Positions 51,378 through 60,322 are shown, counted from the first letter of the stretch. The stretch is 64,000 bases of DNA from Mesorhizobium sp. AR10 (GCF_024746795.1 NZ_CP080524.1:5558001-5622000), one strand, 5' to 3'. A program made the numbers and translations. The notes: generated by a model not told the origin, from the letters alone.

Positions 51378-53153
51378 TCACCCTTTCGGGGCAGTCGCCG
51401 GCTCGGGCTTGACCTTCGGGGTTTCCTGCGCCGTGTTGGATACGATCGGCGGCAGGCCCTTCAGCAGCTTCTGCTGCAAAATGACAAGCACGTCCGGATC
51501 CGGCTTCAGGTCGCGGGCCTGGTTCCACTGGAAAGTGGCCTCAAGCTTGCGGCCGACGCGCCAGTAGGCGTCGCCGAGATGGTCGTTCAGCACCGGATCT
51601 TCCGGCTTCAGCGACACGGCACGCTCCATTTCGCGCACCGCATCATCGAACCTGCCGAGCCGGAAATAGGCCCAGCCCAGCGAATCGACGATGTAGCCAT
51701 CGCTCGGCCGCAGATCGACGGCCTTCTGGATCATCGCCAGGCCTTCCTTGAGGTTCATGTTCATGTCGACCCAGGAATAGCCGAGATAGTTCAGAACCTG
51801 CGGCTGGTCGGGGAACAGTTCCAGCGCCTTGCGGAAATTCGGCTCGGCCTTTGGCCATTCCTTCAGCCGCTCATAGGCGATGCCGCGCTGGTAGAAGACG
51901 TTCCAGTTGGCCGCAATCGGGTTCTTCAGCACCGCGACCGCCTGATCATAGAGATTGGCGGCCGAGCGGAAATCGTCCTTCGAGGAATAGACGCCACCGA
52001 GCGCCAGATAGGCGCGCATGTCGTCGGGGTGGGCATCGACGAACGCCTTCAGATGGGCGATCGCCTCCTCGTGGCGGTCAAGATCGGCAAGGTTGAGGCC
52101 AAGCTGCAGGTCCGAAAGCTCCTTCAGCGGCGAAGAATCGGGAATGCGGCGGTACAGCGCGATGGCCCCCTCGCCGTCCTTCAACTGCTCGGAGACGGCG
52201 GCGAGTTGCACAAGGGCAGCATCGCTGTTGGGCTTCAGCGCCAAGGCATATTGCAGATAGAGGCGGACGAACGGCTCGCCGCCGCCGCGATTGAGCGCGG
52301 TGGCAAGGTCGAGCAGGATTTCCGAGGCGCCGTCCGCTGGACCGGTGACGAAGGGCCCGATCTTTTCACCCTTGGCGATCCTGTCGCGAAGTGCCGTGAT
52401 TTCCACCTTGCCTGGCGCAAATGCCTCGGCCTGGTCGAGCACCGACAGCGCCTTGTCCTTGTCGCCCTTGCGGGCAAGGAAGGACGCGTAGGCCTGCGCG
52501 TTGCGCAGCCACGTTTCAGGGGCAGCACCACCTGCGGTGGTGTCCTGCAGGGTGGCAGCATAGATCGCATCCGCCTTTTCGGACAGGCCCGACGCATCGG
52601 CGATCAGCGCGCGATGGAAGGATTTGAACAGGCCGAACCAGTCCGGACCCTGGAGCTTGTCCACGGAGGCCATTGCCCCGGTGGCGTCGCCCGCGCCTTG
52701 CTCGGCCCAGCCGGACATGACGCCGGAGATGAGCCGGTCGAGATCGGATTCGAGCGACAGCTTGAGCCAGTACTGGGCCTTGGTGAAATCCTTCTTGTGG
52801 AAGGAATCGACGGCCAGCGCCAGGCGCGAGAAACGCTCGACGTCGGGAACTTCCTTGAGCTTGTCGGCATAGACCAGGGATTCGTCGAAACGGCCTTGCG
52901 CGATCAGCGACAGCATCAGGCTCTGCTGCAAGGAGGTGTCGCCGGGATCGAAGGCGAGCGCCTGCTTGTAATAGGCGATGGCATTGTCGAGGTCGTTGTC
53001 GCCTTCGGCGACCCGGGCGGCGAGATAGGCTCCCGAAAAGGACGTGATCTTGACCGGTTCGGTGGTTTGTTTGGCATAGGCCGGCAGACCCGAGATCGCC
53101 ATGCCCGTCACAATTGCCAGGCCTGTCAGCCAGCGCGCACGTCCTTGCCGCAT
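51378..53153 (-). CDS. Tetratricopeptide-repeat protein, exported
   Basis: 591 residues. A signal peptide (RWLTGLAIVTGMAISGLPAYA, about 7-27) is followed by many TPR helices from about residue 45 (GDNDLDNAIAYYKQALAFDP) to 560 (YIVDSLGWAYFRLGRFDDAV and LNDHLGDAYWRVGRKLEATF), then a Pro-rich tail. This long TPR protein is common in Rhizobiales and is probably a periplasmic scaffold; no specific partner is known. The start at 53153 is preferred because AAAGGGAT lies 6 bases upstream and it gives a clean signal peptide; the frame is open to 53252. Confidence 0.88.
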   Translation of the reverse strand: MRQGRARWLTGLAIVTGMAISGLPAYAKQTTEPVKITSFSGAYLAARVAEGDNDLDNAIAYYKQALAFDPGDTSLQQSLMLSLIAQGRFDESLVYADKLKEVPDVERFSRLALAVDSFHKKDFTKAQYWLKLSLESDLDRLISGVMSGWAEQGAGDATGAMASVDKLQGPDWFGLFKSFHRALIADASGLSEKADAIYAATLQDTTAGGAAPETWLRNAQAYASFLARKGDKDKALSVLDQAEAFAPGKVEITALRDRIAKGEKIGPFVTGPADGASEILLDLATALNRGGGEPFVRLYLQYALALKPNSDAALVQLAAVSEQLKDGEGAIALYRRIPDSSPLKELSDLQLGLNLADLDRHEEAIAHLKAFVDAHPDDMRAYLALGGVYSSKDDFRSAANLYDQAVAVLKNPIAANWNVFYQRGIAYERLKEWPKAEPNFRKALELFPDQPQVLNYLGYSWVDMNMNLKEGLAMIQKAVDLRPSDGYIVDSLGWAYFRLGRFDDAVREMERAVSLKPEDPVLNDHLGDAYWRVGRKLEATFQWNQARDLKPDPDVLVILQQKLLKGLPPIVSNTAQETPKVKPEPATAPKG

Positions 53154-53393
53154 CGTATCCCTTTCAGCCAAACGCGAGACCCGCGTCAGCGGGATCGCCG
53201 TAGACTCGATCTTTTCCCGACAAAGCATGGCCTTTTTGGGGTCAGGCTTCAATCCAGGCTGAATTCACAATCGGGTCACCCGAATAATAAACCATGGCAA
53301 TAGCGAAGTCATCCGCGTGAAAAGAGTAATCCGACCTCTCCGGTGGGAAGGCTTGGCAACGGCAATCCCTCGGGGCGCAGATGCCGTGTTTGT

Positions 53394-53837
53394 TTAGCTC
53401 TGTTTCGACGGGTCTGGCCGCTGCACACGGGTATCCTGATAGCCGCCCGCCGCGACCACACTGCACAGTTCTACCCACTCGCAGCCCAGGCAGGCATTGC
53501 GCGTCAGGCCTGTCGCGAAAGCCCGCCGCATCGCGGTCAAGGTTGCCGCGTCGAGATCGAGACGGAGACCGGCCCGGATCGGCCGGGCCAGTAGTTCCCC
53601 TACGTCTCGCGCAGCGAGTCGATCTCGCTCGACAACGCTCTCCTGCAAGCAATGCGATTCCGGCTCGCCGAGCAACGGAGCGCAGATGTCGTCAGGACCG
53701 GAGACGATCAGGATTTCCTCGCCCCGGCCAAGACGCTCCGCGATCACGTCATAGTTGGCGGTAAATGCGGGGCCATATCCCTTGCCGACATAGGCCAGCA
53801 GGCAAAGGAGATGATGTGAGCGCAGCCTTATGGTCAT
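53394..53837 (-). CDS. DUF1284 family protein in the bioY operon
   Basis: 147 residues. The N-terminus RLRSHHLLCLLAYVGKGYGP, then DDICAPLL, HCLQESVVERDRLA and CLGCEWVELC, is the DUF1284 pattern, with several cysteines that could bind a metal or an iron-sulfur cluster. It follows bioY by 9 bases on the same strand, so it should be transcribed under the same BioR-controlled promoter. A role in biotin supply is therefore an inference from operon structure only. Confidence 0.85.
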   Translation of the reverse strand: MTIRLRSHHLLCLLAYVGKGYGPAFTANYDVIAERLGRGEEILIVSGPDDICAPLLGEPESHCLQESVVERDRLAARDVGELLARPIRAGLRLDLDAATLTAMRRAFATGLTRNACLGCEWVELCSVVAAGGYQDTRVQRPDPSKQS

Positions 53838-53846
53838 CGCTTGTGA

Positions 53847-54437
53847 TCAGGGATGTGCCGGCGCCTTGTTGCCGGACAACAGCTTGAGCGTTGCAGCGGC
53901 GAGCGCCGACTTGAGCAAGCCGCCAACGATGAACGGTAGAAAGCCGAACGTGACGGCTTTTTCGGCGCCGATCATGGCGGCAAGCCAGGCCGTGCCGAGA
54001 ACCAGGCAGGCAAGGTTGCCGAGAACCATGGCGGCGAAGGCGAGCACGACCCTGTTGCCGTTCCAGCCGCGTTCGGCCAGCCAGCCGACAAGCGCGCCGG
54101 TGAGCGGGAAGGCAAAGAGATAGCCGCCCGTCGCGCCGAGGAAATGCTGCACACCGGACGCTCCGCCGGCCAGCACCGGAAAGCCGACTGCGCCTTCGAC
54201 AAGCCAAGTTGCGATGGTGATGGCGCCAAGCCGCCAGCCATAGAGCGCACCGATCAACGTCACCGCGAAGGTCTGCATGGTCACGGGAACCGGCACCATC
54301 GGCACCTCGATGTAGGACGACAGCGCCAGAAACAGCGTGCCGAGGACTACGGCTCCAACCTGCCAGCCGAGAGAGCGGCTTTGCAGACGCAATGGGCTGA
54401 AGGACGACTTGGAGGACGAAAAGGCGATGTCTGTCAT
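53847..54437 (-). CDS. bioY: Biotin transporter BioY
   Basis: 196 residues with six hydrophobic helices. The S component of the energy-coupling-factor biotin transporter, which also functions alone in some Proteobacteria. Signatures: VPMVPVPVTMQTFAVTLIGA, LGAITIATWLVEGAVGFPVL, AGGASGVQHFLGATGGYLFA and the C-terminal AEKAVTFGFLPFIVGGLLKS. No bioM or bioN is next to it. The promoter holds a BioR box overlapping a TATAAT -10 element. AAGGAAG is the ribosome site. Confidence 0.94.
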   Translation of the reverse strand: MTDIAFSSSKSSFSPLRLQSRSLGWQVGAVVLGTLFLALSSYIEVPMVPVPVTMQTFAVTLIGALYGWRLGAITIATWLVEGAVGFPVLAGGASGVQHFLGATGGYLFAFPLTGALVGWLAERGWNGNRVVLAFAAMVLGNLACLVLGTAWLAAMIGAEKAVTFGFLPFIVGGLLKSALAAATLKLLSGNKAPAHP

Positions 54438-54463
54438 GTTGGCTTCCTTGGGTTGGTTTCGAA

Positions 54464-54473
54464 TTATAGATAA
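54464..54473. promoter_or_regulatory. bioR box: BioR operator in the bioY promoter
   Basis: TTATAGATAA matches the published BioR consensus TTATMKATAA exactly. Read on the minus strand the site is TTATCTATAA and overlaps TATAAT, a good -10 box, ending 27 bases before the bioY start. Bound BioR would therefore block RNA polymerase and repress bioY and the DUF1284 gene. Confidence 0.88.
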
Positions 54474-54586
54474 TTTTCTCAATCAATCTATTATCGAATC
54501 CATACTTTCTGCGCGATAGCAACCCTGCTGCCTGCAGAAAGCCGTCCCGACCTGTGAGAGGGAGGATTTTTGCGGCGAAAAACCGC

Positions 54587-54616
54587 GGCATTTCTCGGTG
54601 TGGCATTTCTCGGGGT
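54587..54616. repeat. 15-bp tandem repeat
   Basis: GGCATTTCTCGGTGT (54587-54601) and GGCATTTCTCGGGGT (54602-54616), two near-identical copies, in the gap between bioR and bioY. No role is visible. Confidence 0.7.
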
Positions 54617-54663
54617 GGGCGAATCGCCCCAATTCGACGCCGCAGAATCGCGACGGACGCGAA

Positions 54664-55332
54664 CTAGCCGACGATTGCGAAGGCTTCGCGTGTCGTTCCG
54701 GAGGCGGTCTTGACCGGCTTGCGGCCGATCCATTGCACATGCCGCCCGAGAGTCGCGGCGGCGGAGTCCGTGTTGCCTTGCCGCAGCGCGCTCAGGATCG
54801 CCCGATGATCCTGGTCGGTGCGGATCTCCCACTCCGATCGCCAGGCGGCGAACAGGAAGCGGGCACTTGCCGCGTGCAAATCATCGATGGTGGCCAGAAG
54901 GCGCGGCATGCCGCAAGGCGCAAGGATCAGCCGATGAAAGATGCGGTTGGCTTCCTCCCACGAGCGGACATCGCGGGATTTGTCGCCGGCCTTCGTCGCC
55001 TCCTCGGCCAGATCGAGGATGGCCGATGTCAGATGCGGCGCGGCATGGCGCAGCGCCAGCACTTCGAGCGCTGCCCGCATTTCGGCGACTTCCTTGACCT
55101 CACCCAGATCGAAGGACGCCACGCGCACCCCGCGGCGCGGTTCGCCGATTGCCAGTCCTTGCGCCTCGAGACGGCGGAAGGCCTCGCGTACGGGGACGTG
55201 GCTGGTGTGGAATTCCTCGGCGATATGGTCTTGCCGAAGTCGGGCGCCGGGCTCGATTGCACCCGAGATGATGCGGTCCGCCAGCACCTTGCTGATTCGG
55301 ACGGCGATGGTGTCGTCTGTGCCCTTTGCCAT
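54664..55332 (-). CDS. bioR: GntR family biotin regulator BioR
   Basis: 222 residues. The N-terminal winged HTH (about 8-72) has ISKVLADRIISGAIEPGARL, RQDHIAEEFHTSHVPVREAF and RRLEAQGLAIGEPRRGVRVA. An FCD-type effector domain follows (about 80-200), with FHRLILAPCGM. The identification as BioR rests on its place next to bioY and on perfect BioR boxes before both genes. It should repress biotin genes when biotin or biotinoyl-AMP is sufficient. Its own box lies 3 bases before the ATG, leaving no room for a ribosome site, so the mRNA may be nearly leaderless. Confidence 0.9.
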   Translation of the reverse strand: MAKGTDDTIAVRISKVLADRIISGAIEPGARLRQDHIAEEFHTSHVPVREAFRRLEAQGLAIGEPRRGVRVASFDLGEVKEVAEMRAALEVLALRHAAPHLTSAILDLAEEATKAGDKSRDVRSWEEANRIFHRLILAPCGMPRLLATIDDLHAASARFLFAAWRSEWEIRTDQDHRAILSALRQGNTDSAAATLGRHVQWIGRKPVKTASGTTREAFAIVG

Positions 55333-55335
55333 TTT

Positions 55336-55345
55336 TTATAGATAA
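55336..55345. promoter_or_regulatory. bioR box: BioR operator at the bioR start
   Basis: A second exact TTATAGATAA, ending 3 bases before the bioR start codon. It implies autoregulation, as reported for BioR in other Alphaproteobacteria. The upstream sequence TCGACA with a 17-base gap to TTATCT could be the promoter, with the box in the -10 region. Confidence 0.85.
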
Positions 55346-55431
55346 TTTGCGGCGCGGCCGATTGTCGAGACAATTGCATCGGGATTGCAAATGCCAGCGG
55401 TAAATACCGGGACGATTCTCAGTTCACCGGC

Positions 55432-56457
55432 TCAGTTCACCCGGCTGATGCAGAAATCGATGACGTCGATCAGCGCCGATTTCTGCGGCGTTGCTTCCAG
55501 CGGCGCCAACGCGTCGCGGGCGATCTCGCCGAAATGGCGGGCACGCCCGATCGTGTCGGCAATCGCGCCGTGGCGGGTCATCAGGCCGATCGCCTTTTCC
55601 AGCCCGGCGTCGTCGGTGACATTGTCCTCGATGGCACGCTTCCAGAAGGTGCGCTCGGCCTTGGTGCCGCGGCGATAGGCGAGAATCACCGGCAGCGTTA
55701 CCTTGCCCTCGCGAAAATCGTCGCCGACATTCTTGCCGAGATCCTTGCTGGAGCCGCCATAGTCCAACGCATCGTCGATCAATTGGAAGGCAAGGCCGAG
55801 ATTCATGCCGTAGGAGCGGAGTGCTGCGCGATCGTTGCGCGTCGCCAGCGCGATGACCGGACCGACCTCGGCGGCGGCTGAGAACAGCGCCGCGGTCTTG
55901 GCCTTGATCACCGCGAAATGCTCATCCTCGGTGGTTTCGAGGTTCTTTGCGGCGGCAAGCTGCATCACCTCGCCCTCGGCGATGATCGAAGCGGCACTGG
56001 ACAGGATGTCGAGCGCCTCGAGCGAGCCGACATCGACCATCATGCGGAAGGCTTGGCCGAGCAGGAAATCGCCGACCAGAACGCTTGCCTGGTTGCCCCA
56101 GATCATGCGGGCGGTCTTCTTGCCGCGGCGCATGCCGCTCTCGTCGACGACGTCGTCGTGAAGCAGCGTGGCCGTGTGCATGAATTCGACTGATGTGGCG
56201 AGCTTGACGTGGCCTTCGCCGGAATAGCCGAACATCTGGGCGGCGGCGAGCGTCAGCATCGGCCGCAGCCGTTTGCCGCCCGAGGAGATCAAATGGTTGG
56301 CAACCTCCGGGATCATCTCGACGTCGGAACCGGCCTTCGACAGGATCAGTTCGTTGACGCGGCCCATGTCGGCCGCCGTCAGGTCGATGAGGTCCTTGAT
56401 GGAGGCGGCTTCCCGCTTCCCGTTTTCTATGTTGAGAACGACACCCACTACAATCAC
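55432..56457 (-). CDS. ispB: Polyprenyl (octaprenyl/decaprenyl) diphosphate synthase
   Basis: 341 residues. It makes the C40-C50 side chain of ubiquinone. Both Asp-rich motifs are present: HDDVVDESGMRRGKKTAR and LIDDALDYGGSSKDLGKN, with HTATLL before the first and GGKRLRPML for IPP binding. Full length. The start may be GTG 56457 or GTG 56448 (MGVVLNIENGK); both have a possible ribosome site, the longer is listed. Chain length is C50 in most rhizobia but cannot be told from these motifs. Confidence 0.94.
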   Translation of the reverse strand: MIVVGVVLNIENGKREAASIKDLIDLTAADMGRVNELILSKAGSDVEMIPEVANHLISSGGKRLRPMLTLAAAQMFGYSGEGHVKLATSVEFMHTATLLHDDVVDESGMRRGKKTARMIWGNQASVLVGDFLLGQAFRMMVDVGSLEALDILSSAASIIAEGEVMQLAAAKNLETTEDEHFAVIKAKTAALFSAAAEVGPVIALATRNDRAALRSYGMNLGLAFQLIDDALDYGGSSKDLGKNVGDDFREGKVTLPVILAYRRGTKAERTFWKRAIEDNVTDDAGLEKAIGLMTRHGAIADTIGRARHFGEIARDALAPLEATPQKSALIDVIDFCISRVN

Positions 56458-56611
56458 TCCCGTCCTGATATCACGCGCGCGACGGCCCTTGTCCCTGCAT
56501 GGACTCTAGGGCGGCATCCACGGGCACGGCAAGAGGCGAATTGGCGCGGCTGCTCTGGTACTTGGGTCCGCCCACGTTTACATAAACGCCGCAAGCTGCG
56601 AGTTTCATGCA

Positions 56612-56836
56612 ATGATCGAGCTCATCCGCACCAACGATGCCGTCATCATCTCCTTTGTCGAATCGCTGATGCGCGATGCCGGCATCGGCTTTTTCGTCGC
56701 CGACCAGAACATGAGCGTGCTCGACGGCTCGATTGGCATCCTGCCGCGGCGGATCATGGTCGACGCCGATCAGGCCGATATGGCACGGCGCATCCTGACG
56801 GATGCCGGCATCGCCAACGAAATCCGCCAAAAATAA
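56612..56836 (+). CDS. DUF2007 family small protein
   Basis: 74 residues. MIELIRTNDAVIISFVESLM, then RDAGIGFFVADQNMSVLDGS and RIMVDADQADMARRIL, is the typical DUF2007 (putative signal-transducing) domain. It may bind small ligands or partner proteins. Its stop (TAATG) overlaps the methyltransferase start by one base, so the two are coupled. Confidence 0.9.
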   Translation: MIELIRTNDAVIISFVESLMRDAGIGFFVADQNMSVLDGSIGILPRRIMVDADQADMARRILTDAGIANEIRQK

Positions 56837-57636
56837 TGTCGGCGCCGCAAGCCGCCCATGTCCCGGACACGCCGGCCCACACGGTCGACGCCTTTCATCG
56901 CGGGCGCTTCTGGCTGGTGCAGCCGAGGCAGGGAGGCCATCGCGCCGGCATGGACGCCATGATGCTGGCCGCTGCCGTGCCGTCCGCCTTTTCCGGGCGC
57001 CTCGCCGACTTCGGCGCCGGCGCCGGTGCCGCGGGCCTGGCCGTGCTGTCGCGCTGTGCGGGTGCCGAGGCCGTGCTGGTCGAACGCTCTCCTGAAATGG
57101 CGGCCTTCGCCGCAACGACGCTTGCCCACCCCGGCAATGCCCATCTCGGCAACCGCGCCTCGGTGCTTTCCGCCGATGTCACGCTGTCGGGCCGGGCGCG
57201 AACCGAAGCCGGCCTTGCCGACAATGCCTTCGACTTCGTCATCATGAACCCGCCCTTCAACGCCGCCGAGGATCGCGCCACGCCTGACGCGCTGAGGAAA
57301 GAGGCGCATGTGATGGAGGACGGACTGTTCGACAGCTGGATCCGCAGTGCGGCGGCGGTGGTCCGGCCGCGCGGCGGGCTTGCCGTCATTGCCCGGCCGG
57401 AGCAGCTCGGCGTTCTGCTCGAGGCGATATCGGGCCGCTTCGGCGATGCCGAGATGCTGGCCGTCCATCCCCGCCCCGAGGCGGCGGCGATCCGCATCGT
57501 CGTCAGGGCAGCACTCGGAGCGCGCGGCAAACTGTCGATCCGGCCGCCGCTGATGCTGCATGCACAATCGGGCGACGGCCCGTCGGAACGGACCGAGATG
57601 ATCAACAACGGCCTGGCGTCGCTGTTCGGCGACTGA
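56836..57636 (+). CDS. Class I SAM methyltransferase, tRNA1(Val) N6-adenine (TrmN6) type
   Basis: 266 residues. The sequence DAFHRGRFWLVQPRQGGHRA precedes GMDAMMLAAAVPSAFSGRLA, the SAM motif DFGAGAGAAGLAVLSRCAGA, and the catalytic NPPF in VIMNPPFNAAEDRATPD. NPPF marks methylation of an amino group, and the layout is that of TrmN6 (adenine 37 of tRNA1Val). Target not proven. It overlaps the DUF2007 stop. Confidence 0.88.
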   Translation: MSAPQAAHVPDTPAHTVDAFHRGRFWLVQPRQGGHRAGMDAMMLAAAVPSAFSGRLADFGAGAGAAGLAVLSRCAGAEAVLVERSPEMAAFAATTLAHPGNAHLGNRASVLSADVTLSGRARTEAGLADNAFDFVIMNPPFNAAEDRATPDALRKEAHVMEDGLFDSWIRSAAAVVRPRGGLAVIARPEQLGVLLEAISGRFGDAEMLAVHPRPEAAAIRIVVRAALGARGKLSIRPPLMLHAQSGDGPSERTEMINNGLASLFGD

Positions 57637-57725
57637 TCCATTTTGACCGGCCGGCGCCGCGGCATTGCCGTTGGCCGGCGAATCCCTACATGCGTTCGAG
57701 CAAATTGACCGGAGACAGCCACCTC

Positions 57726-58589
57726 GTGAAACGCCTCTTGAACCGCCTACTGCCGAAATCCTGGCGCTCCACCGTCGTCACCATTCCCGTCATCCGGCTG
57801 CACGGCACCATCCTGTCGGGTGGCGGCCAGTTCCGGCCGAGCCTGTCGATCGCATCCACCGCCGGCCTAATCGAGAAGGCGTTTTCGTTCGAAGCACCGG
57901 CGGTCGCCATCTCGATCAATTCACCGGGTGGCTCGCCGGTGCAGTCGCGGTTGATCTTCAAACGCATCCGCGACCTAGCGAGCGAGAAAAACAAGAAGGT
58001 GCTGGTGTTCGTCGAGGACGTGGCGGCTTCGGGCGGCTACATGATCGCGGTCGCCGGCGATGAAATCTTTGCCGATCCGTCCTCCATCGTCGGTTCGATC
58101 GGCGTGGTCTCAGCCTCGTTCGGCTTTCCCGAATTGATGAAGAAGATCGGTGTCGAGCGCCGCGTCCATACCGCCGGCCAGAACAAGGCGGTGCTCGACC
58201 CGTTCAAGCCGGAGAAAAAGGAAGACGTCGAGCGGCTGAAGGCGCTGCAGCTCGAGGTCCACCAGACCTTTATCGACCTCGTCAAGGACCGGCGCGGAAG
58301 CAAGCTCAGGGATGATCCGGACCTGTTCACCGGCCTGTTCTGGACCGGCAAGAAGGGGCTGGAGCTCGGCCTCGTCGATGCGCTGGGCGACATGCGCACC
58401 GTGCTGAAGACCCGATTCGGGGCAAAAACCCAGCTCAAGCTGATCACGACGCCGCGCGGCTTCCTCAGCCGGTTCGGCCTGTTCGGCTCGAGCCACGGGT
58501 TTTCAGCACCCGATATCGCCGCTGCTGCTGCGACCGGCATGGTCGATGCGGCGGAAGAACGCGCACAGTGGGCGCGCTTCGGGCTTTGA
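57726..58589 (+). CDS. S49 family signal-peptide-peptidase-like protein
   Basis: 287 residues of Clp/crotonase-like fold, as in SppA or SohB. VTIPVIRLHGTILSGGGQFR, then AVAISINSPGGSPVQSRLIF, and VEDVAASGGYMIAVAGDEIF with the nucleophile Ser in ASGGYM. VHTAGQNKAVLDPFKPEKKE contains the likely general-base Lys. It cleaves leader peptides in the membrane. No long transmembrane anchor is seen, so it is a short form. The GTG at 57726 is preferred because GGAGAC lies upstream; ATG 57690 is in frame but lacks a ribosome site. Confidence 0.9.
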   Translation: MKRLLNRLLPKSWRSTVVTIPVIRLHGTILSGGGQFRPSLSIASTAGLIEKAFSFEAPAVAISINSPGGSPVQSRLIFKRIRDLASEKNKKVLVFVEDVAASGGYMIAVAGDEIFADPSSIVGSIGVVSASFGFPELMKKIGVERRVHTAGQNKAVLDPFKPEKKEDVERLKALQLEVHQTFIDLVKDRRGSKLRDDPDLFTGLFWTGKKGLELGLVDALGDMRTVLKTRFGAKTQLKLITTPRGFLSRFGLFGSSHGFSAPDIAAAAATGMVDAAEERAQWARFGL

Positions 58590-58672
58590 AAAGCCGGCAA
58601 AAACGTCTAGCATGAGACTTCAACCGACCCGACCGGCCGCCTTTGCCGGCCTTGCGAGGGAGGAATTTTGAC

Positions 58673-58858
58673 GTGCCACAGATCATTTTCTTCGTCGCCG
58701 TCGGCGTCCTGGCCTATGTCGGCTACCGCTCCTTCGTCAGGGAAGCCCAGCGGGTGACGGCCAAGATTCGGCGCACCGAAAAGCAGGCGGCCAACGGCAC
58801 GATCGGCACGCTGGTCAAGGATCCGAAGACCGGCGAATACCGCCTGGCCAAGGACTGA
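58673..58858 (+). CDS. Small single-pass membrane protein
   Basis: 61 residues from GTG 58673. One N-terminal helix (PQIIFFVAVGVLAYVGYRSF, 2-21) is followed by a charged tail REAQRVTAKIRRTEKQAANG and a short motif GTLVKDPKTGEYRLAKD. It is a recurring rhizobial hypothetical protein. AGGGAGGA lies about 10 bases before the GTG. It is upstream of ispE and probably in the same transcript. Confidence 0.75.
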   Translation: MPQIIFFVAVGVLAYVGYRSFVREAQRVTAKIRRTEKQAANGTIGTLVKDPKTGEYRLAKD

Positions 58859-58884
58859 ACATCATCCCCCTCACCGCTGAGACA

Positions 58885-59766
58885 GTGCATTCCGAGGCCC
58901 GGACGTGGCATGCGCATGCCAAGATCAATCTTGCGCTGCACGTCACCGGCAGGCGCGCCGACGGCTATCACATGATCGAAAGCCTGGCCGTGTTCACGCG
59001 CTTCGGCGACAGGGTCGAGACGGAGCTTGCCGACAGCGACGCATTTTCCGTGTCCGGCAAATACGCGTCGGCGGTCCCGCTCGACGGCGGCAATCTGGTG
59101 GTGAAAGCACGCGATGCGCTGCGAGATGCGGCCGGCCTCGAACAGACGCCGCCGGTCGCCATCAGGCTCGAAAAGAACCTGCCGGTCGCGTCCGGCGTCG
59201 GCGGTGGGTCTAGCGATGCCGCGGCGGTGCTGCGCGGGCTCGCCCAAACCTGGGGGCTGAGCATCGACGATGCCGAACTGGCCCAGATCGGCCTCTCGCT
59301 CGGCGCCGACGTGCCCATGTGCCTTGCGGCAAAGCCGTTGATCGCACGCGGCGTCGGTGACGAATTGTCCATCGTGCCGGGTTTTCCCGCCCTTGGGTTG
59401 GTTCTGGTCAATCCCGGCACTGCCGTCTCCACAGCGCAGGTATTTGCCGCGCTGTCGCGTCGCGACAATGAGGGACTGCCGCCGCTGCCGCGTACTTTCG
59501 ACTTCCACAGCGTCCGCAACTGGCTGGAGATCACGCGCAACGATCTCGAGCCTGCAGCGCTGGCGATACAGCCCGCCATCGGCAGAGCGCTTTCGATGCT
59601 GAACAGGGCCGGGTCGGGGTTCTCGCGGATGTCAGGGTCCGGCGCGACCTGCTTCGGGCTGTTCGAGACCGGCAATGTCGCCAAGCGCGCGGCTGCCGAG
59701 ATCCGCGGCCGTGAACCGGACTGGTTCGTCGCAGCGACGCGCAGCATGACATCGGAGGCCGACTGA
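58885..59766 (+). CDS. ispE: 4-diphosphocytidyl-2-C-methyl-D-erythritol kinase
   Basis: 293 residues. The fourth MEP-pathway enzyme, a GHMP kinase. WHAHAKINLALHVTGRRADG, then the ATP loop LPVASGVGGGSSDAAAVLRG (about 94-113), and near the C-terminus RMSGSGATCFGLF, the third GHMP motif. The start is a GTG at 58885; no ATG is available in frame. moaB follows after 1 base. Confidence 0.95.
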   Translation: MHSEARTWHAHAKINLALHVTGRRADGYHMIESLAVFTRFGDRVETELADSDAFSVSGKYASAVPLDGGNLVVKARDALRDAAGLEQTPPVAIRLEKNLPVASGVGGGSSDAAAVLRGLAQTWGLSIDDAELAQIGLSLGADVPMCLAAKPLIARGVGDELSIVPGFPALGLVLVNPGTAVSTAQVFAALSRRDNEGLPPLPRTFDFHSVRNWLEITRNDLEPAALAIQPAIGRALSMLNRAGSGFSRMSGSGATCFGLFETGNVAKRAAAEIRGREPDWFVAATRSMTSEAD

Positions 59767-59767
59767 T

Positions 59768-60322
59768 ATGGCCAGGATTGACGAAAGCCGTTCCTTCATT
59801 CCGGTGCGCATCGCGGTGCTGACCGTTTCCGATACGCGCAGCCTCGCCGACGACAAATCCGGCCAGACGCTTGCCGATCGCATCACGGAGGCCGGCCACA
59901 TCCTCGCCGCCCGCGACATCGTCACCGACGACAAGGAAAAAATCCGCGACACGGTTCTGGAGTGGTCGCGGGACGAAAACATCGATGTCGTCATAACCAC
60001 CGGCGGCACCGGCTTCACCGGCCGCGACGTGACGCCGGACGCGCTTGAGCCTATCTTCGAAAAGCGCATGGACGGCTTTTCCGAGGTGTTCCACCGCATC
60101 TCCTATGACAAGATCGGCACTTCGACGATCCAGAGCCGGGCGACCGGCGGCGTCGTCAATGCCACCTTCGTCTTCGTGCTGCCGGGCTCGCCCGGCGCCT
60201 GCAAGGATGCCTGGGACGGCATTCTCAAGCCGCAGTTCGACTACCGGCACATGCCCTGCAACTTCGTCGAGATCATGCCGCGGCTAGACGAGCATCTGCG
60301 GCGCGGTGCCAAGACAGCGTAG
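59768..60322 (+). CDS. moaB: Molybdenum cofactor biosynthesis protein MoaB
   Basis: 184 residues. MoaB/MogA-fold protein that adenylylates or binds molybdopterin. PVRIAVLTVSDTRSLADDKS, then DVVITTGGTGFTGRDVTPDA and the signature FVLPGSPGACKDAWDGIL. No other moa gene is near. It follows ispE by one base, suggesting co-transcription; a metabolic link is not evident. It ends 68 bases before the convergent GT2 gene. Confidence 0.95.
   Translation: MARIDESRSFIPVRIAVLTVSDTRSLADDKSGQTLADRITEAGHILAARDIVTDDKEKIRDTVLEWSRDENIDVVITTGGTGFTGRDVTPDALEPIFEKRMDGFSEVFHRISYDKIGTSTIQSRATGGVVNATFVFVLPGSPGACKDAWDGILKPQFDYRHMPCNFVEIMPRLDEHLRRGAKTA

Noticed and set aside
51579..53303. 574-codon open frame on the plus strand
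   Set aside because: Antisense shadow of the TPR protein gene; low-complexity Arg/Glu/Gln composition and no domain.
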